From Brasenia schreberi (lineage: Eukaryota > Streptophyta > Magnoliopsida > Nymphaeales > Cabombaceae), in NCBI GenBank assembly GCA_036023115.1, contig JAYKKT010000064.1, positions 9,260,001 through 9,324,000 on the forward strand: a DNA stretch of 64,000 bases, read 5' to 3'. The position numbers and the translations under genes are program-made. The notes beneath the pieces are model-generated. The model did not search any database and was not told where the DNA came from. It worked only from the letters and a program-made list of their open reading frames with translations. Positions 38,180 to 52,300 of the stretch are shown here, one piece after another; within the stretch, counting starts at the first letter, position 1, and every line of letters starts with the position of its first letter.

Positions 38180-38345
38180 TCAGGGATGGCAACTGGGTGG
38201 GATGGGGCGGGGCTGGATTTTCACCCCACAGACACCATCCCCGCAGTAGAAGTCGCCTTGTACACCCCCACCCTCTTTGTTACAACCCGGTCCTGCCTCG
38301 TCTCATCCCACTTCAACTTACAAAAGTATTTTTTAAGAAAAAAAT
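38180..38345 (+). mobile_element. CAGGGATGGCAACTGGG repeat (MITE-like), copy 3
   Basis: Starts CAGGGATGGCAACTGGGTGG, then GGGGCGGGGC and CCCCACAGACACCATCCCCG. Like 2796-2998 and 36236-36430 it begins with the (T/C)AGGG-TGGCAA signature. Confidence 0.4.
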
Positions 38346-38629
38346 AAGTTAATATTATATATATATTATATATAATAATCTTTATAATGTTTTATATTAT
38401 TAAACTAGAAGTTATTATGTATATATACGGTTTTATTTATATAAAATATATACATATATGCATGTAAAATAAACATATATATATATATATATACAAAATG
38501 CTTACTCAATTACCAAACTCAAATATTCTAATTTTTCTTAAAATACGGAACTAAGCTTTCCAATATGGCAACCATTGTGCAATTCATGGAAAACTATTGG
38601 ATCTGCTGGGAATGCGACAGTCCACTGCA

Positions 38630-38725
38630 CCTGCTGATGAGGTCCAAGCCCCAAGATGCGCAGCCAGGTATCAAACTTTTGACCTGCTTTTAGAGATCCA
38701 ACCACCGAACCAGCCTGCTACTTCA
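38630..38725 (-). repeat. tRNA-derived SINE, reverse copy
   Basis: In reverse: CTGGTTCGGTGGTTGGATCT (A-box region) and GTCAAAAGTTTGATACCTGG (B-box region), then GCTGCGCATCTTGGGGCTT. A more diverged member. Confidence 0.4.
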
Positions 38726-38888
38726 TTTTATGAACAGAGGACATTATTGTAAAAAACAGAAAGAGGAAGAATTTTGCTGCGTATCTGCTTAGTGGAGGCT
38801 CATCCCAATTGCAGCTAAGTTTATCCTTGGGGAAGGCTCCACAGAAGAGTCCACTGCCCTGGAGAATGGAAGGCCTCATGTACCTTAG

Positions 38889-39220
38889 CATAGACAGGGC
38901 CAGTTCCAGGTAAACTGGAACTAACAGTTTCAGTTACCTCAAAACCTGGAACCAGAATCGAGAGGGCTCGGGTCTGGTTCATCTATAACCGTCAGTTCTT
39001 ATTTGAGTCCTAAACCATCCGGAACTCATAAAATCATTTTAAATTTTAAAGAGAAAAAAAGGTACTAACAGTTTAGAACAATTGATTCCAATTTCAGGTT
39101 TGATCTAGTTCCATGAAAAATGGAACCAAGACCAAACCAAATGACCCATCCGGTCTCACCAGTTCCAGTCCAATTTGGTTCCAGTTAGAATCTGTGAGCT
39201 GGTTCCAAACCGGCCATGTC
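38889..39220. mobile_element. hAT-type MITE with exact 8-bp target duplication
   Basis: The 332-bp element is flanked by identical TACCTTAG (38881-38888 and 39221-39228). Left end CATAGACAGGGCCAGTTCC and right end GGTTCCAAACCGGCCATGTC form an imperfect inverted repeat (GACAGGGCC against GACATGGCC). An 8-bp duplication is the hAT signature. There is no coding capacity. It gives the reference copy for the GGTTCC family at 1083 and 15005. Confidence 0.8.
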
Positions 39221-39794
39221 TACCTTAGTGGGCCTTCCCAGATTAACCCAAACATGAAGTTACTTGTATCACCTTGGGTGAATCCAAGGTTGTAATTTCC
39301 ATCTTGTGCCTGCATCGTGCGTGAAAACAGCGCTAAGTTATTTCTGTTTATGCAAAACAGGTGAACCTAAACACAACCGAAATTTTTCGTGCAATTTGGG
39401 GGGAAACAAGCAGAATCCTCTAATCATGTTCACATCGAGTCTTTCATTATTGCTGAAATTGCCACCATCATCAGGGACCCCTTTTGGCCTTTCCCTCTCA
39501 TCGTGCTTATGGATTCAGCATGATCACACTTGGCATCGTGCATCTAAATATGAAATCATTCTATCACCATGCCAATTACACGGTGAAGATATGAAGATGT
39601 AGGCTCCTCCTAGTTCTTAATGCAAGAGACTATTTATCTCCAAGGGATCTACTTTGTGGGTTTTCTAAATCTGAACTCTCTCCCTATATACATGTATATA
39701 AAACGGTCTTTATCAACAGTTTATCTATACCGTTCGATTTGACCCAAACGATTTGTGAGGTGGAATAGAAAAGATTCGATAGTGCTTATGTCCA

Positions 39795-39975
39795 CAAGGT
39801 CTCACCAGGTTCCTGCCACAAAAATGGCTTTGCATGCCAGAACGAAAGGCATCATGTTCAACCGAGCACAACATTCGTGTTCAAACAAGGTCTCACCAGG
39901 TTCCTGCCACAAAAATGGGTTTGCATGCCAGAACGAAAGGCATCATGTTCAACCGAGCACAACATTCGTGCTCAT
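39795..39975 (+). repeat. 91-bp tandem duplication
   Basis: CAAGGTCTCACCAGGTTCCT...GAGCACAACATTCGTG is present at 39795 and again at 39886 with only one or two differences. It lies about 330 bp downstream of the 3' end of the OTU gene coding region. Confidence 0.9.
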
Positions 39976-40301
39976 TTCGGCACCAAATGCATCACCCGAA
40001 GAATATTGGCACATCAATGACATGAATAATGCCTTTCGGTGCCAGTCATGGTCCCCCGTATCACTTAATCTTTCACCAGTTTTCATAGGATATGCTGGAG
40101 ACGACCAATTTCTCATGCCAGAAACAAAATTACCAATCTGTTAGGGAAGTTAAACTACCAAAAGATATCCTTGATTCCATGAATATTATTTATAGACCAT
40201 CACATTGCATGATAAGAAGGTGAACTTAGCTAACCAATGAGACCATTATTCAGGGGATGGCGACATCTCGTGCATCAAGAAGCACCACCACGACAAACTC
40301 C

Positions 40302-43300
40302 TCATCGCTCAGTCGCCTTCCCTTTGTGCCTGCTTTTACTGCCAGCAGCAGGACTGCTATCACCCATCTCCAGCAGAAAACATATCATAGAATCAACATC
40401 ATCTCCAAATATGCTATAAGCTTCAGTGGCCTGCAAATAACTGAAGCCCATGGACAAGACAATCTTGATGCCGCTGCTCAGCACGTTTTCGTGAAGGATC
40501 TGGTTATCAATCCCATTGTCCATCTTGGACTCCGCAACGCATGAACCTGTTGATACCATTGTGTTAGTCAGAGACGCATCATGTGCAGTTGCAGAGTACT
40601 AAAGCAGAACATGTAATTGAATCTTCTAGGTTGAACAGAAACGGCTGGAGAGAGCCGTTTGTCATTTCAAAGTGACGAAACATCTCAGACAGAGTACCTT
40701 TTATAAAAAGAATGGCCACTAATTGCACTACCACTCTAATAAAGCAAAGTTTTGAGTTCAAATTTGTATCCGTGTTTGCCATTTGGTTTTAGATACGCTT
40801 ATGTATACATCTATATGGAGATAGTGGTCTGTGCTCAATCCCCATCCATACTTAAATCTCCTCAACTTCCACCGTTCGATCTATGTGATAAATGATGAAG
40901 ATTTGAATCCAAAAAGTAACATTGTACCGTTTACTTTTCATACTCACATTTAACACACAAAGGTGCAACCGCACAATCACCTTTTTGAATTCAAATCTCT
41001 GCCGTTTGATCGCACCGGTTAGAACAAGCATATACCCCTATCTCCATCTATATACATATAATGTTGCCACCCTCCTGTTTCCCAATTGCAAGATTTGTCG
41101 TTTCCTGTGTCCAGTTTCCGATTCCATTTCCTTGCGACATGGTTAACCTTGAGGCAGAAAATATGAAGCATACTAGAAGCTATCTATCATTTACCTTCCT
41201 TCGATAATATGTCAAATCGAAAAACAAGAATTCATCCCTTGTTGATGCCTCCTGATAAGGAACACTCCAAAAATAAGTCGTAAGCTTCTAAATACCTATT
41301 ACAACCATACCATTCATGTGCAAATGACTGAAACAATGTAGACTTTAGGCTGGATCTTCCGTTTAGGAGATAATTAGTGCTCACAAGCAAAACCGGTACT
41401 ACCACAAAAGACCAACATGCAAACGGCTTCCCCTCCTTTCTCAAAAAAACATTGCTTCTCATCCTTCACCCTTATTAACTTCACTAAAATCTCCTGGGCC
41501 TTGAGTTTCATGTAATTTGAGATTATACTTAATTCAAAGAATTTCAGACATCGAATGGACCAGACTATCCCCAGTGCATATGATTGAAGTTGTTTTCAAT
41601 ACAAGCACTTGCATCCTAACCTTGTCAATACCATCAAAATAGACATGTATCGCACCCGTATCATACGGTACACTATTATACGAGTATTATATTGTGTGAT
41701 ACACCCTATATCATACGATACAACATTTTTTTTACGATTCTTTTGACTTACAATTTTTTGTTTTTTATGATTTTTTATTCAATATTTTAATGTACCATGT
41801 CCTACCGTATCGTACAATGTGGTATGATTATCGTGTTTTGATAACCTATGCGATACGGACAACAATAACTAATTGCAATATTGATTTGGTCTAAAAGTAA
41901 CTAACAGTAGTGACAAGTTCCCTACTTAGACAAATACGCATTTCACCTTCACCCCTCAATATAAGTGTTCTATCCTTGACAAGGTCGATCCATTTATAAA
42001 GCAGCTATTCGATCAACTGGAGTTTGGCTCGAAAAGGTCCACCCTGCCACAACCCAAACCACCAGCACTGTCAACGTGTGACTTCTCATTACAAACATGT
42101 CTGCCACAAAATGACATCAAAAATAAGTACTGCCATTTAAACTCATAGCCTGCCACTACCCGAAGTTAACATCATTCTATGTGAATCAGCAAGACAGCAG
42201 GTGACTACAAGCACAACCCTATTCTTCCAAGTATTCCACATTTAGAGAAGCATATCTCTTGAAATCTCATAAAAGGCCAAGCAGCATATGAACAAAATAG
42301 CTAGATTCCTACTCGCTGGATATGGAATCCACGCTTATTCTTTTTTTCATACTAGAAGACCTGTTGCCTATTAGAAACTATTAGAACAAAATCTGCAATA
42401 TAGGAACTGTAAAAGAAACGGTTGGCATGTATTGATGACTGTGCAAGGTTACAAACAACCACTATGGTATAAAAAGCTCAAAGCTCCAAGGTTCCGTACA
42501 GTTAGTGGAGAAAAAGAAAAACTTACTTGCCGCTGAAGATGAAGGCTCAGCACCAGATGAGGTGGAAGATTCTCTACTGGCCTGCTGTTGTTTGAACTTA
42601 TCATTAGCTAGATATTCAGCTCGTGAAGCTTCCATTACCATTCGCTCAATTTCCTTCTCAGTAAGCTCAAGATCTGAGTAGAATCGACCTTCAGCCAAAA
42701 GTGCCTGTCATTTGAACCGTAAAAATGGTATCACGAATCAAAGCTCGGCATATGCATTATGCCTCAAAAAGAATGCCACATTCATCATAATTATAGGAAG
42801 TGCTTAAAGAAAATCATGTGTCCACTGATTATCTGATGGAAGGTTAGACAACCAAAAAATGCAGAGGCGTATGATCAGGGCCACCTGACAAGTGTGAGCG
42901 AGTTGCATGCATGTGTGTTGTGAGCAAGCTCAAGCCTATGCAGTAGCCAATATAACTCTTACCAATGTAGGAGAAAATAATGAGACAAATGAAGTGATAA
43001 ACATCAAAATAGATGCCCACGATCAAAACCAAACAGAAGATCACAGACATGTCCATGAATCATTGAAGTTCTTCAAAAAGCATATTTTTCTGCATTTTGA
43101 CTGGGCAAAAGATCAACTCAAAAATCTGTTCAATGAAAAACATCCCCTACCAATTATGAACCTTGACTGCAAAGAAAATGTCTGTGCAATCAAGAAGTTG
43201 ATTCTTCATCCTCAAGTTAGGACCAGCTTGGCTTCCACAGAGGACCAGGACATAGAACTGGTTTAGAGTTCAAAAACTCGTTGACAGGGGTTTGGCCATG

Positions 43301-46300
43301 TCAACTAGGTTAAGCCAAACCTGGTCAAGAAGTCATTGAGGAGAAATAAGTGAGAATATGCTAGTTTGGTCAAGTGGAAGGATTAAGCTAGCCAGGATAT
43401 CACCGGTGCATTCACAGGTTGAGGATACAGCAGATTGGGATGAAGAGCTAAAATTGCCACATTTGCGTGTGTTCCTGTATCACAGCTAAAAAACAATCTG
43501 AGTCTAAAGATCTTGATGGCCACCAGCATGGTGGCTTCTGCTCCCAACATTCATCAGAGCAAGCATTTAAATGATGTAATGGTCCTCTTTTTCAATATAG
43601 CTTTCTGAAACCTTTAATGGACCTTTCAGCCACTTGTATGTATCTCTATGTTCTGAATTCTTCTATCCCCTTTACCCGTCATCCTTCTAGTGACTCGATC
43701 AAGTCTCTTCTAGATGATTCCACGATCAAATGTTTCTACCTCAAATCATTTAAGATTGGACCCCCAATGCTAACTCTCAAATCCATCCCAACTTGAGAAA
43801 GCCTCAACCACAACCCCAAGAACATGTAACAAAATTTACACAGATTTTATGACAGCTAAATATGCAGCAAGGCATTGTAAATGTTGAAGCTCACAGAATG
43901 GAAAAAGAATGAACACCCTGCAACCAAATGATGGAAAACAAACAATATCGTTCACATATCCCCTGGGAGAAGTCACACGCATTAAACGCAGTTTTCTCTT
44001 CATTGTTCTGTAAGATATTTCTAATCTTTCAAATGCTGATGCTTTAGGTGTACAGTACCAACTTCATAAACATAGCATCTACAGCTAGACGTATGATTAC
44101 ATTCAATGAAGCGTTAACCGCATTTCCATGAGAGATTATTCAACTGTGAAAAGGCAAAATCCAAAAGTCAGCACTAGCAATGCTTTAGGAACTTACATTC
44201 TCAACTTGTTGATCCTGTTGAGCTCTTATTGCAGCTTTTATCTGATCCTTGTCAATATTTGACTACAAAAAATGGAGGAAGACAAGAAGCAGTCAACTTG
44301 AAAGGACTGAAAGAAAGTATGGAGAACAGGGAATTACATCAGTTGTTTCCAGCATAACGAACAGATATCAACTCATATGAACAGTTAAGTAACGCCTTGG
44401 TACCATCAGAGTCCTTCATGCCAGAATGTCCAAAATCCTCTTAATGGTTGTTTAAACGGTTGAAGCAACCACATCAAAATGTTGCAAAGACCACATATTC
44501 AAGCCAAGGGACAAAGGGCCCACATAATCATAAGCCCACATTCATCAACACTTCTAAATGGGTGTCAAACTGTTCAACAAGTTGCTCATATAAACGTCTC
44601 AGTTGATTTTTATTTCTAAACAAAGGAAAAGGCAGTACATGTGGTTATTCATGGAAATTTTTGAAATATTAGGCACCAGTCTTTGACACTTTTAATGTAC
44701 ATACTCATGCACACACACTCTCTCTCACTTACACATGCGCACATGCATAGACAGACGCACATAAATCCCTTCCAGTTTGTCTAAATGCTAACAAAAAGTG
44801 ACCACATTCCATACGATACACAATAAACACACCGTATCATATGATACTGTGCACTTTTTTTGATAAGTTATTTATTTTTTAATTATTAATAAATCTAGTT
44901 GGAAAATTAAAATTATCGAATATAAGATATCTAATTCTAACATAGTCAACATTAAACAAAATTGAATCCAAAGGCTTGATTCGAATCAACAATCTTAAGA
45001 AAATTAGAAATGATTGGTAAGAGAGATTAGAGAATGAATTTGTAAGCAACTTACATCATCATTAATTAGATACAAAGTACAAAGTTACAAACTACGAACT
45101 ACATGAAATTAAACTACTGAATGAAAGTCTAAAATAATAAATTCTAATAGATTGGTTATTGAACTACCGAATAAAAGTCTAATAAAATAAATTACAACCA
45201 TTAGTCATTGATTTGTTATACAAAACATGGATCATAATCAACAAAAGCATTATAATTATTATAGTCAAGCTCACCAGCATCATCATCCCCCCTTTTCCTC
45301 CTTTGCAATTGGATCCTCCAATCCAACAACTTCCACGGCCATTACCTCTCTCCTCCTCTACTACCCCTCATAGTCATCGCGCGAGTAGGAGTTCTCTAGC
45401 CCCAGAACCTACACCTTTTCCTTAGCTTGCCTTCTTACCTCCTCAACCGACTCTTCTTTCTCTTCAACCGCACCATGAAATTATGTGTCGTACATCTTTC
45501 TAATATCTTCAAATTGTTGAGAATCTTATGTTCTGTCATTTCTTGTAAATTTTCTCTCCTTTTAACTTCCAATACTTGCTCAATTTCATACTTAACTGTT
45601 TCGGACACCCGAAGACAAGCACTAGCATCTTTTTTGGTTCCCACAAGATGGTGTTTCATACGAGAAATACCTTCATGCTTAACTTCATTGCAAAAAATAC
45701 AGTTATTCACTAGCCTATTCCCTTCGTACACTAGAGTGCATTACTTCCATGCTAGATCGACTCAATCGGAATCTATTAAATAGAGAGAAGATAAACAAGA
45801 AGAAGAAAGAAGCTTTTGAAAGGTCAAGAATCATGAAATCTATGAAAATACCAAAATTTTCAAGTGAAAAATCGAGTGAAATGACAAGAAAGGGATTATA
45901 TCACGGATTTGACAAAAACTCTAGAAATGGGGAAAGGGATTCAGTGAAAAAACTCAATAATCTTGAGATTTCTTCACAAAAACAACGATGGAAAAGGGTT
46001 TGAGAACAAAGGATTGGAATGAAATAGGGTTTGGGATAAAAAATGAATTTTGAAAAATCGGATCCCAGGTTTTTATATCCAAAAAAATTGACATTGACTC
46101 GTAGAATACAAGTTGTATGGTACGATACGACTTGTATGGTATGATACAACACGATAAATCCAATTAGGTGATAGACATGCATGTATTGTGTCATATTCTT
46201 ATACGATACACGATAAAATTGTATCATATGATATGATACGATTCTAATAACATTGCTATCCTCAACTGTGTAAACAGTAAGACATGTTTTCTTGAAATTA

Positions 46301-49300
46301 CAAAAGACTCCCATAAGAAACAATGATCACTGACACAAGTAATAAAAGCAACTTTCACAAAATGACAGTTGGAAAACTTCAAAGTGATTCTAGAAAGAAC
46401 ATATGCAACACTTCTATTGGAAAAAGCATAAACAAGATTAAAAGAAACTATCCTTTGGCAGGACTCACCCCTTGAAGACTGCTAAATCCAAGACCTGCTC
46501 CAATTGTCAAACGACGTGGATCAACAAGGGAGTTGTAGTGATTTCCATGATGGTAACTCAATCGTATTGGTGGTGTATCAGTAGTGTAGCTCCCATGAAA
46601 AATATTAATCGGTTCTAGATTACAAGTCATCAAACTGTTAATAGTTTGCCATATAATTTGAAACTATACTTGCAACAAACAGAGAAATATAACTGAATTC
46701 CAGATGATAATGGCACCTGTGCTGTAGCAATAGATGTGAATAGGACGATTATACATCTCAGATAAAGCTTGAATTTCCACATTGTTGCCATAGACCTGTT
46801 TAATAGAAAACAAATCAGTAATCAGAGGAACACATGGAAATCATGTAGCCATACTTGCACACCACAAGGCATGATCAAGTTCAGATGCCAGAACGGTCAC
46901 AGCTTCAAGATAGAAATGACCTTCTGAAAGTAAAAACAGAAAGATGGATTTGAGTAAGAAACAAAAAAGCAAATGGTGAGGTCCAATGTATATCTTTTCC
47001 CTTTTTTTGGACAAAAGAGCTCCAATAAATCTTCATGTAACCTCCAATTATTTGTTATGTTATCAATTTCTTGCCCATACAAGAATCCAAGACCTCAGCT
47101 GAATATAAACACGGAACAAATTTCAAATTCAAAAGCACAACAAGCAACAAGAAAAGTAAATGACAGCCAGATAGAGAAAGCCATATATGGAAGTGCAAAA
47201 TAAAAATGAACACAATCAAAAGATTTCCTTTATAAAACTCCTCAGGGTTCAAAAAGTATATCTAATAACTTCCACACTTTGTGTGCACGTATGTACCTTG
47301 TCTCTCATCTTTCTCTTGCAATATGATGTGAATCCTTCTGTAATGAACTGAGAAAAGTGATCCCTTTCCCTCTCCTGAAAGAACAAATATGGCCAATTAA
47401 TAAGACAGCCAACTCAGACAAGAACATAATCTTACTAACCCATTATTTATGCCAAGAAAAAGCCCCAACCAATCAAAAACATCAAAAAAACTAATGACAA
47501 CATCCTCTCCTCCCCCTCCCCCACCCAACCCCACTGCTTCTTTTTGCTTGCTTCCCTCCAATAACCAGTCAATGATTATTCAAATGAGGTTAAAAAAATC
47601 AATAAAAGACCCATCTTTGAGTGTGGACATCTAATATTTAACCTGTAGAGGGAACCTAGCCTGCAGAAAGAATTTAATCAGGCAGAAGACTGACATCTGT
47701 TTCAACAACAACAACTAAGCCTTTTCCATACTAGACGGGGTCGGCTACATGGATTCTTTGTTTCCACAGATCCCTATCGTGTGCCATGTTAGCAGTTAAC
47801 TCACAATAAGCTAGATCATTCTCAGACTGACATCTGTTTCATTTTATGAAAATCAGGAACATGTGGCCATAAACAAGAAAAGTTTAGTCATTAGAGGAGA
47901 TCAGAAAAGGATCCATGATCAGTTCCAAAGTTCTTTCAAAAAGGCACATATGTCCTTTGAAATCCTAGAGCATACGAATTTCCTTCATTGTTCTCTCTCT
48001 TGACGAAGATGGAGATTTTACTTGGAGAGGCACATTAGGTTGTCCTCTTTGTAACCAATGTTGTATCATATTGTATGTAAGGTACAATATTATCCTCAAA
48101 TATTCTTATCGACTTTGCACATTTTTCAGACCGCAGCGAATCACACCAAGTCAGTGTGTAACGCATTGCAACACATGATGGTATCATGTATCTATGTATT
48201 GTAATCATACCATATTAATAGAATGAATGGAAAATTCGTCTGACAAGAAACAGAGGCCTAAAAGTAAGTTGTAATACATGAGCCCTATTTGGCTAGGCTT
48301 GCAGCCTCTACCATTCACCCACATAGTAGCTTAAAAATCAGTATACTAGAAATAGGCTGTTGCAGTGCATACCCTAGTTGAATAGGATTGCAGCCTCCGA
48401 TGTGATCATTCCCCTACCACAGTAGCTTAAAGAAAAAGTGCAAATGTACTGTAAATGTACTTGAAAAGGCTGAAAACTGCTGATTTTGGATGTGAAAACT
48501 TGTAAATGCACTTGAAAGTTGAAATATTACTCCAGGGACAAAAAATACAAGTAATATATACTTTCTTACTGTCTAAGACTCTAAGTACATTTTTATGTAT
48601 TTAAAAAAAATGTAGCATATCCGATACGTGTACAGGTACCCCTTACAATAAGGTGTCCAATACAATATTTGACAACACTGTTTGACACAATAGGCTAATC
48701 ACTTAAACCAAGAAGTAAATATCGTAAAGCAGCATAACAATAGAATGCTTCATGGTGGTGAGACAGTCACCATTGACAAGTGTAGAAGATGTTAGTGGTT
48801 GAAATGATGCTGAGACCAATGCGTGGATACGTGAGGAAAAGAACAATTATTATAGAAAACTCAGCACATCACTAATAGACACACTATAGGTGATCCAGAC
48901 ATTTGCAGAGACAGTTGGCAAAATACCTAGTGAAAAGGTGTAAGAAATAGATGATGAAGATGCTCATTTCCAAAGGGATAGGTACATGCATCAACAATGT
49001 CAAAAGGAAATTATAAAAGATGATCTTGGTTTTTGGAATGTCATGAGGGCATGGTACAAGATACAGTACGCAGTCGAGAATCAATCCAGCAGCGTTCAGC
49101 ATAGGATAAGACTTGATTTCGTTCTTTTGGTTTTTTATTCTGTCCTGATTCTATGTGATTAAAAAAGGTTATGCACATGCAGACAGACACAACCCATACC
49201 CCCATACACGTACACATGCCGGACTCGCAACACCAGATTTCACTGTGTATATCCACCCACACACAGAAAAGAGGCCCATCAGAAACCACTTCTTTCATAC

Positions 49301-52300
49301 ACACCTATGTATAGCAAGATGTTATAGTATTTCAGTTGTGGCGTTAAAGGACTAGTAGCAGCACCAGATTTCACTGTGTATATCCACCCACACACAAAAA
49401 AGGCCCATCTGAAACCACTTCTTTCATACACGCCTGTATAGCAAGATGTTATAGCATTTCACTTGTGGCACAAATGAAGTGACAACATCTTGCACTCAGA
49501 GAGAGAAATGACTGTCCTTAGTAGCTGCAGAAGAGAAAGCAAGCAAAGTCGAGAGCTTTTGTCCAACAAAAAGGGACAATTTGGCAAACAAGCTTCCTTT
49601 GGGAGAAAGGTCAACATCATAACTTCCCCAGAGCAATCATGAGTGTGCTGCAGATAGTCGAGAACCTAATGGTACTTCTGCATGATAGTCCCTCCATGTT
49701 ATCAAGAACTTACACTAGCTTGCCATTATAATAAAACTTAGCACCAAGAAATTTCTTAAAGTTTACCTGACAATGTCATCTACCAAATTAATTCTATGTT
49801 CCAATATCTGTCTCAACTCCAGAAATGAATTTTGGAGCCGCTACAATAAAGATGGAAAATGAATAACTGAAGCCATAGGCATGAGGTTGACTCTTAAGTT
49901 AATATAGATAGCAGCATCCAAGTTGGATGAGGAAAGATGGCTTGATAAGAGTGAAAATATGTCAACCTTTCTGGCGATTAAGTAGGTTAAAAATGGTGCT
50001 GCTTATCAGCAGGCCATAATGAGGGTCACGCTCCTCCTTATATAGTCAGCTACAGCCAAACTAAAGACTGAAAATGAAGAATAAAGTCGGTGGTTGTGCC
50101 ATGACACATGGTGTGTAGTGGTGAGTAAACAGCAAAGAGGTAGGTCAAAGAACGGATTGCCAAAAATGCCAAGCACAGATAATGATGGAATCGATAGTGG
50201 AAAGAGTTTAGGCTAAAAACAATGAAAAGGCAGCTGAGAAGAAGGAAAACTAAGTAGCATATATTTAGATAACAAGCTCTGGTGGGAGAAGTGACACATA
50301 GAAAAGTATCTCCTCCTGAAGTTGATCAATTCTTGTTTATTATACATCATTAACAAATGGCTTATTATATCTCAGTGGACAAACCCAAGAAGATATTTGT
50401 GCCTTCAACTAATTGGACTTCCAAACTTGCTTTATGAACATCTGGAGTATCAGCCAGTGAGAAGGTATCAGAAAAGAGATGGTGAACAATTCAAAAGAGA
50501 CATAGGCCAAAACGTCAGGAACGTGACCTTGCTTTTTTCGAGATGCTATGTCACAGAAAATCAAGCACAATGACAACTAAGAATTTAATAAATGAATCCC
50601 ACCCGGTGTCAGATTAGGCTTGCTTTTGGTTTCAAAACCAATTGGACTTGGCCTTATCATTTGTAAGAATTAAGAATCTACAACATAAATCATGAGCCTA
50701 GAGCATACCTATAGGAAAGTCCATGCAAAGTGGTAGGGGAAATTCTTTCTAGTGGTTAAGTCTTGATTAGAAAGATCATCTTCCCACAGATATATACAAT
50801 CATACATCCTGTAGATGAATCAGAACAGCCTTTGTATACTCTTCCCCACTAAGAAGAAAATAGCAGAGGAGGTTGACGCAGGAGACAGTCCTCCATTTCA
50901 GCCCTTGATTAGGAAGAATAATCCTCTCCCAAGTATCTAGCATCATGCATGCACTAGCAACCAAAACTTACCATTTAACTCCAGCACACACTATCAGTAG
51001 TTAATCCAGCCTTTTGCCTCCTCATGATCCAACCTTCACCTCATATTCAAAATATCTCAGTCTTGAGGTTTACTTCCTAATCCAACGGGAAAAAAGGAAC
51101 TGCACAATTTGAAAGATCATGACTAAAAAAACATTTTTAAGGTAAAAATTTGTCTCCATAAACACATCATTGTGCCTAGCAACAGTGAATTCAACCGACA
51201 GTGAATACCCCAGAGAACATAGAATGAATTGCATCATAAAAATTTCAAATGGACAATACTAAAAGTCAAATTGCTAAATTAGATAACCATAGACAATGCA
51301 CTTCAAAACATGTTTTTTGACAAATAGAAGATAATAGGAGAAGAACAGCATTGCAGAAATTTCAGAGGTCAAATGTCATTGGGTATTCAACAGAAATTGT
51401 GTTTTAGAAGAAAAAAAATTCAACTTTCACATTTGGTATCAAAGACAACTATCTGGTTGGAGATTGGGCTCCTCCTCATTATTAAGTCTTTGTTCCTAAG
51501 AAAAATTTTCAAACTTCAAAATTCCATACTGCACCCACATACACTTTCTTCTCTGGAAATCTATGCCATCATTACCTGAATCTCAAACCTCTGAACTCAC
51601 AAAAAATTCAACAAAAAACTCCATAGAAACCCTTTTGCTACTATATTAACCTCCCTACAACTTTATAGTATCACATTGTATCGTACGATATGGTGTTACG
51701 CGTATCGTATACGATACAACTCATTGTATCACATACAAAAGATTATCGGGTCGTATTGTGTGATACAGGTTGTATCGCACGATATGGCCAGTAACCCATA
51801 TCTCAGAAACCCGCATTTTTGAAGATTTTTGGCTTCTTTTCAACGCTCCCAAAGGCTCCCAAGTGTGTCTCCAATGGCTCTCTCCCTCTTTGGTGTTCAA
51901 GGCTCCAAAAAAGTGTTTTACGTCATTCATGCAAGGCTCCCAACTCAGGTTGTAAATAAACTTTTTGAGTTAAAAGATTTTTTTTTATTTGTTGTTTTTG
52001 GTGTTATTTACGTTTTTCTTTTTTTGAATAACAAAATATGAAGTTATGAAGTATGTGGATATGACTTTTATTGTATTTGTGATGCAGGAGACACTCTATT
52101 TGAGTGTTATGTGAAGATTGGGGATTTATGAAGTACTTTTATTTTTAAGTTTTTTATTGGATTGAATTGTTTAATTGAGATGGCAAAAAGGGGTGTTAGG
52201 GACTCCCAATCTCGATCCGTTAATTCGGCATGGTAGTGCGGTACAGCAGGTAAGGAAAACAAATAAAAGATAAAATGTTTATTTTGTGAGAAGGTGGTTA

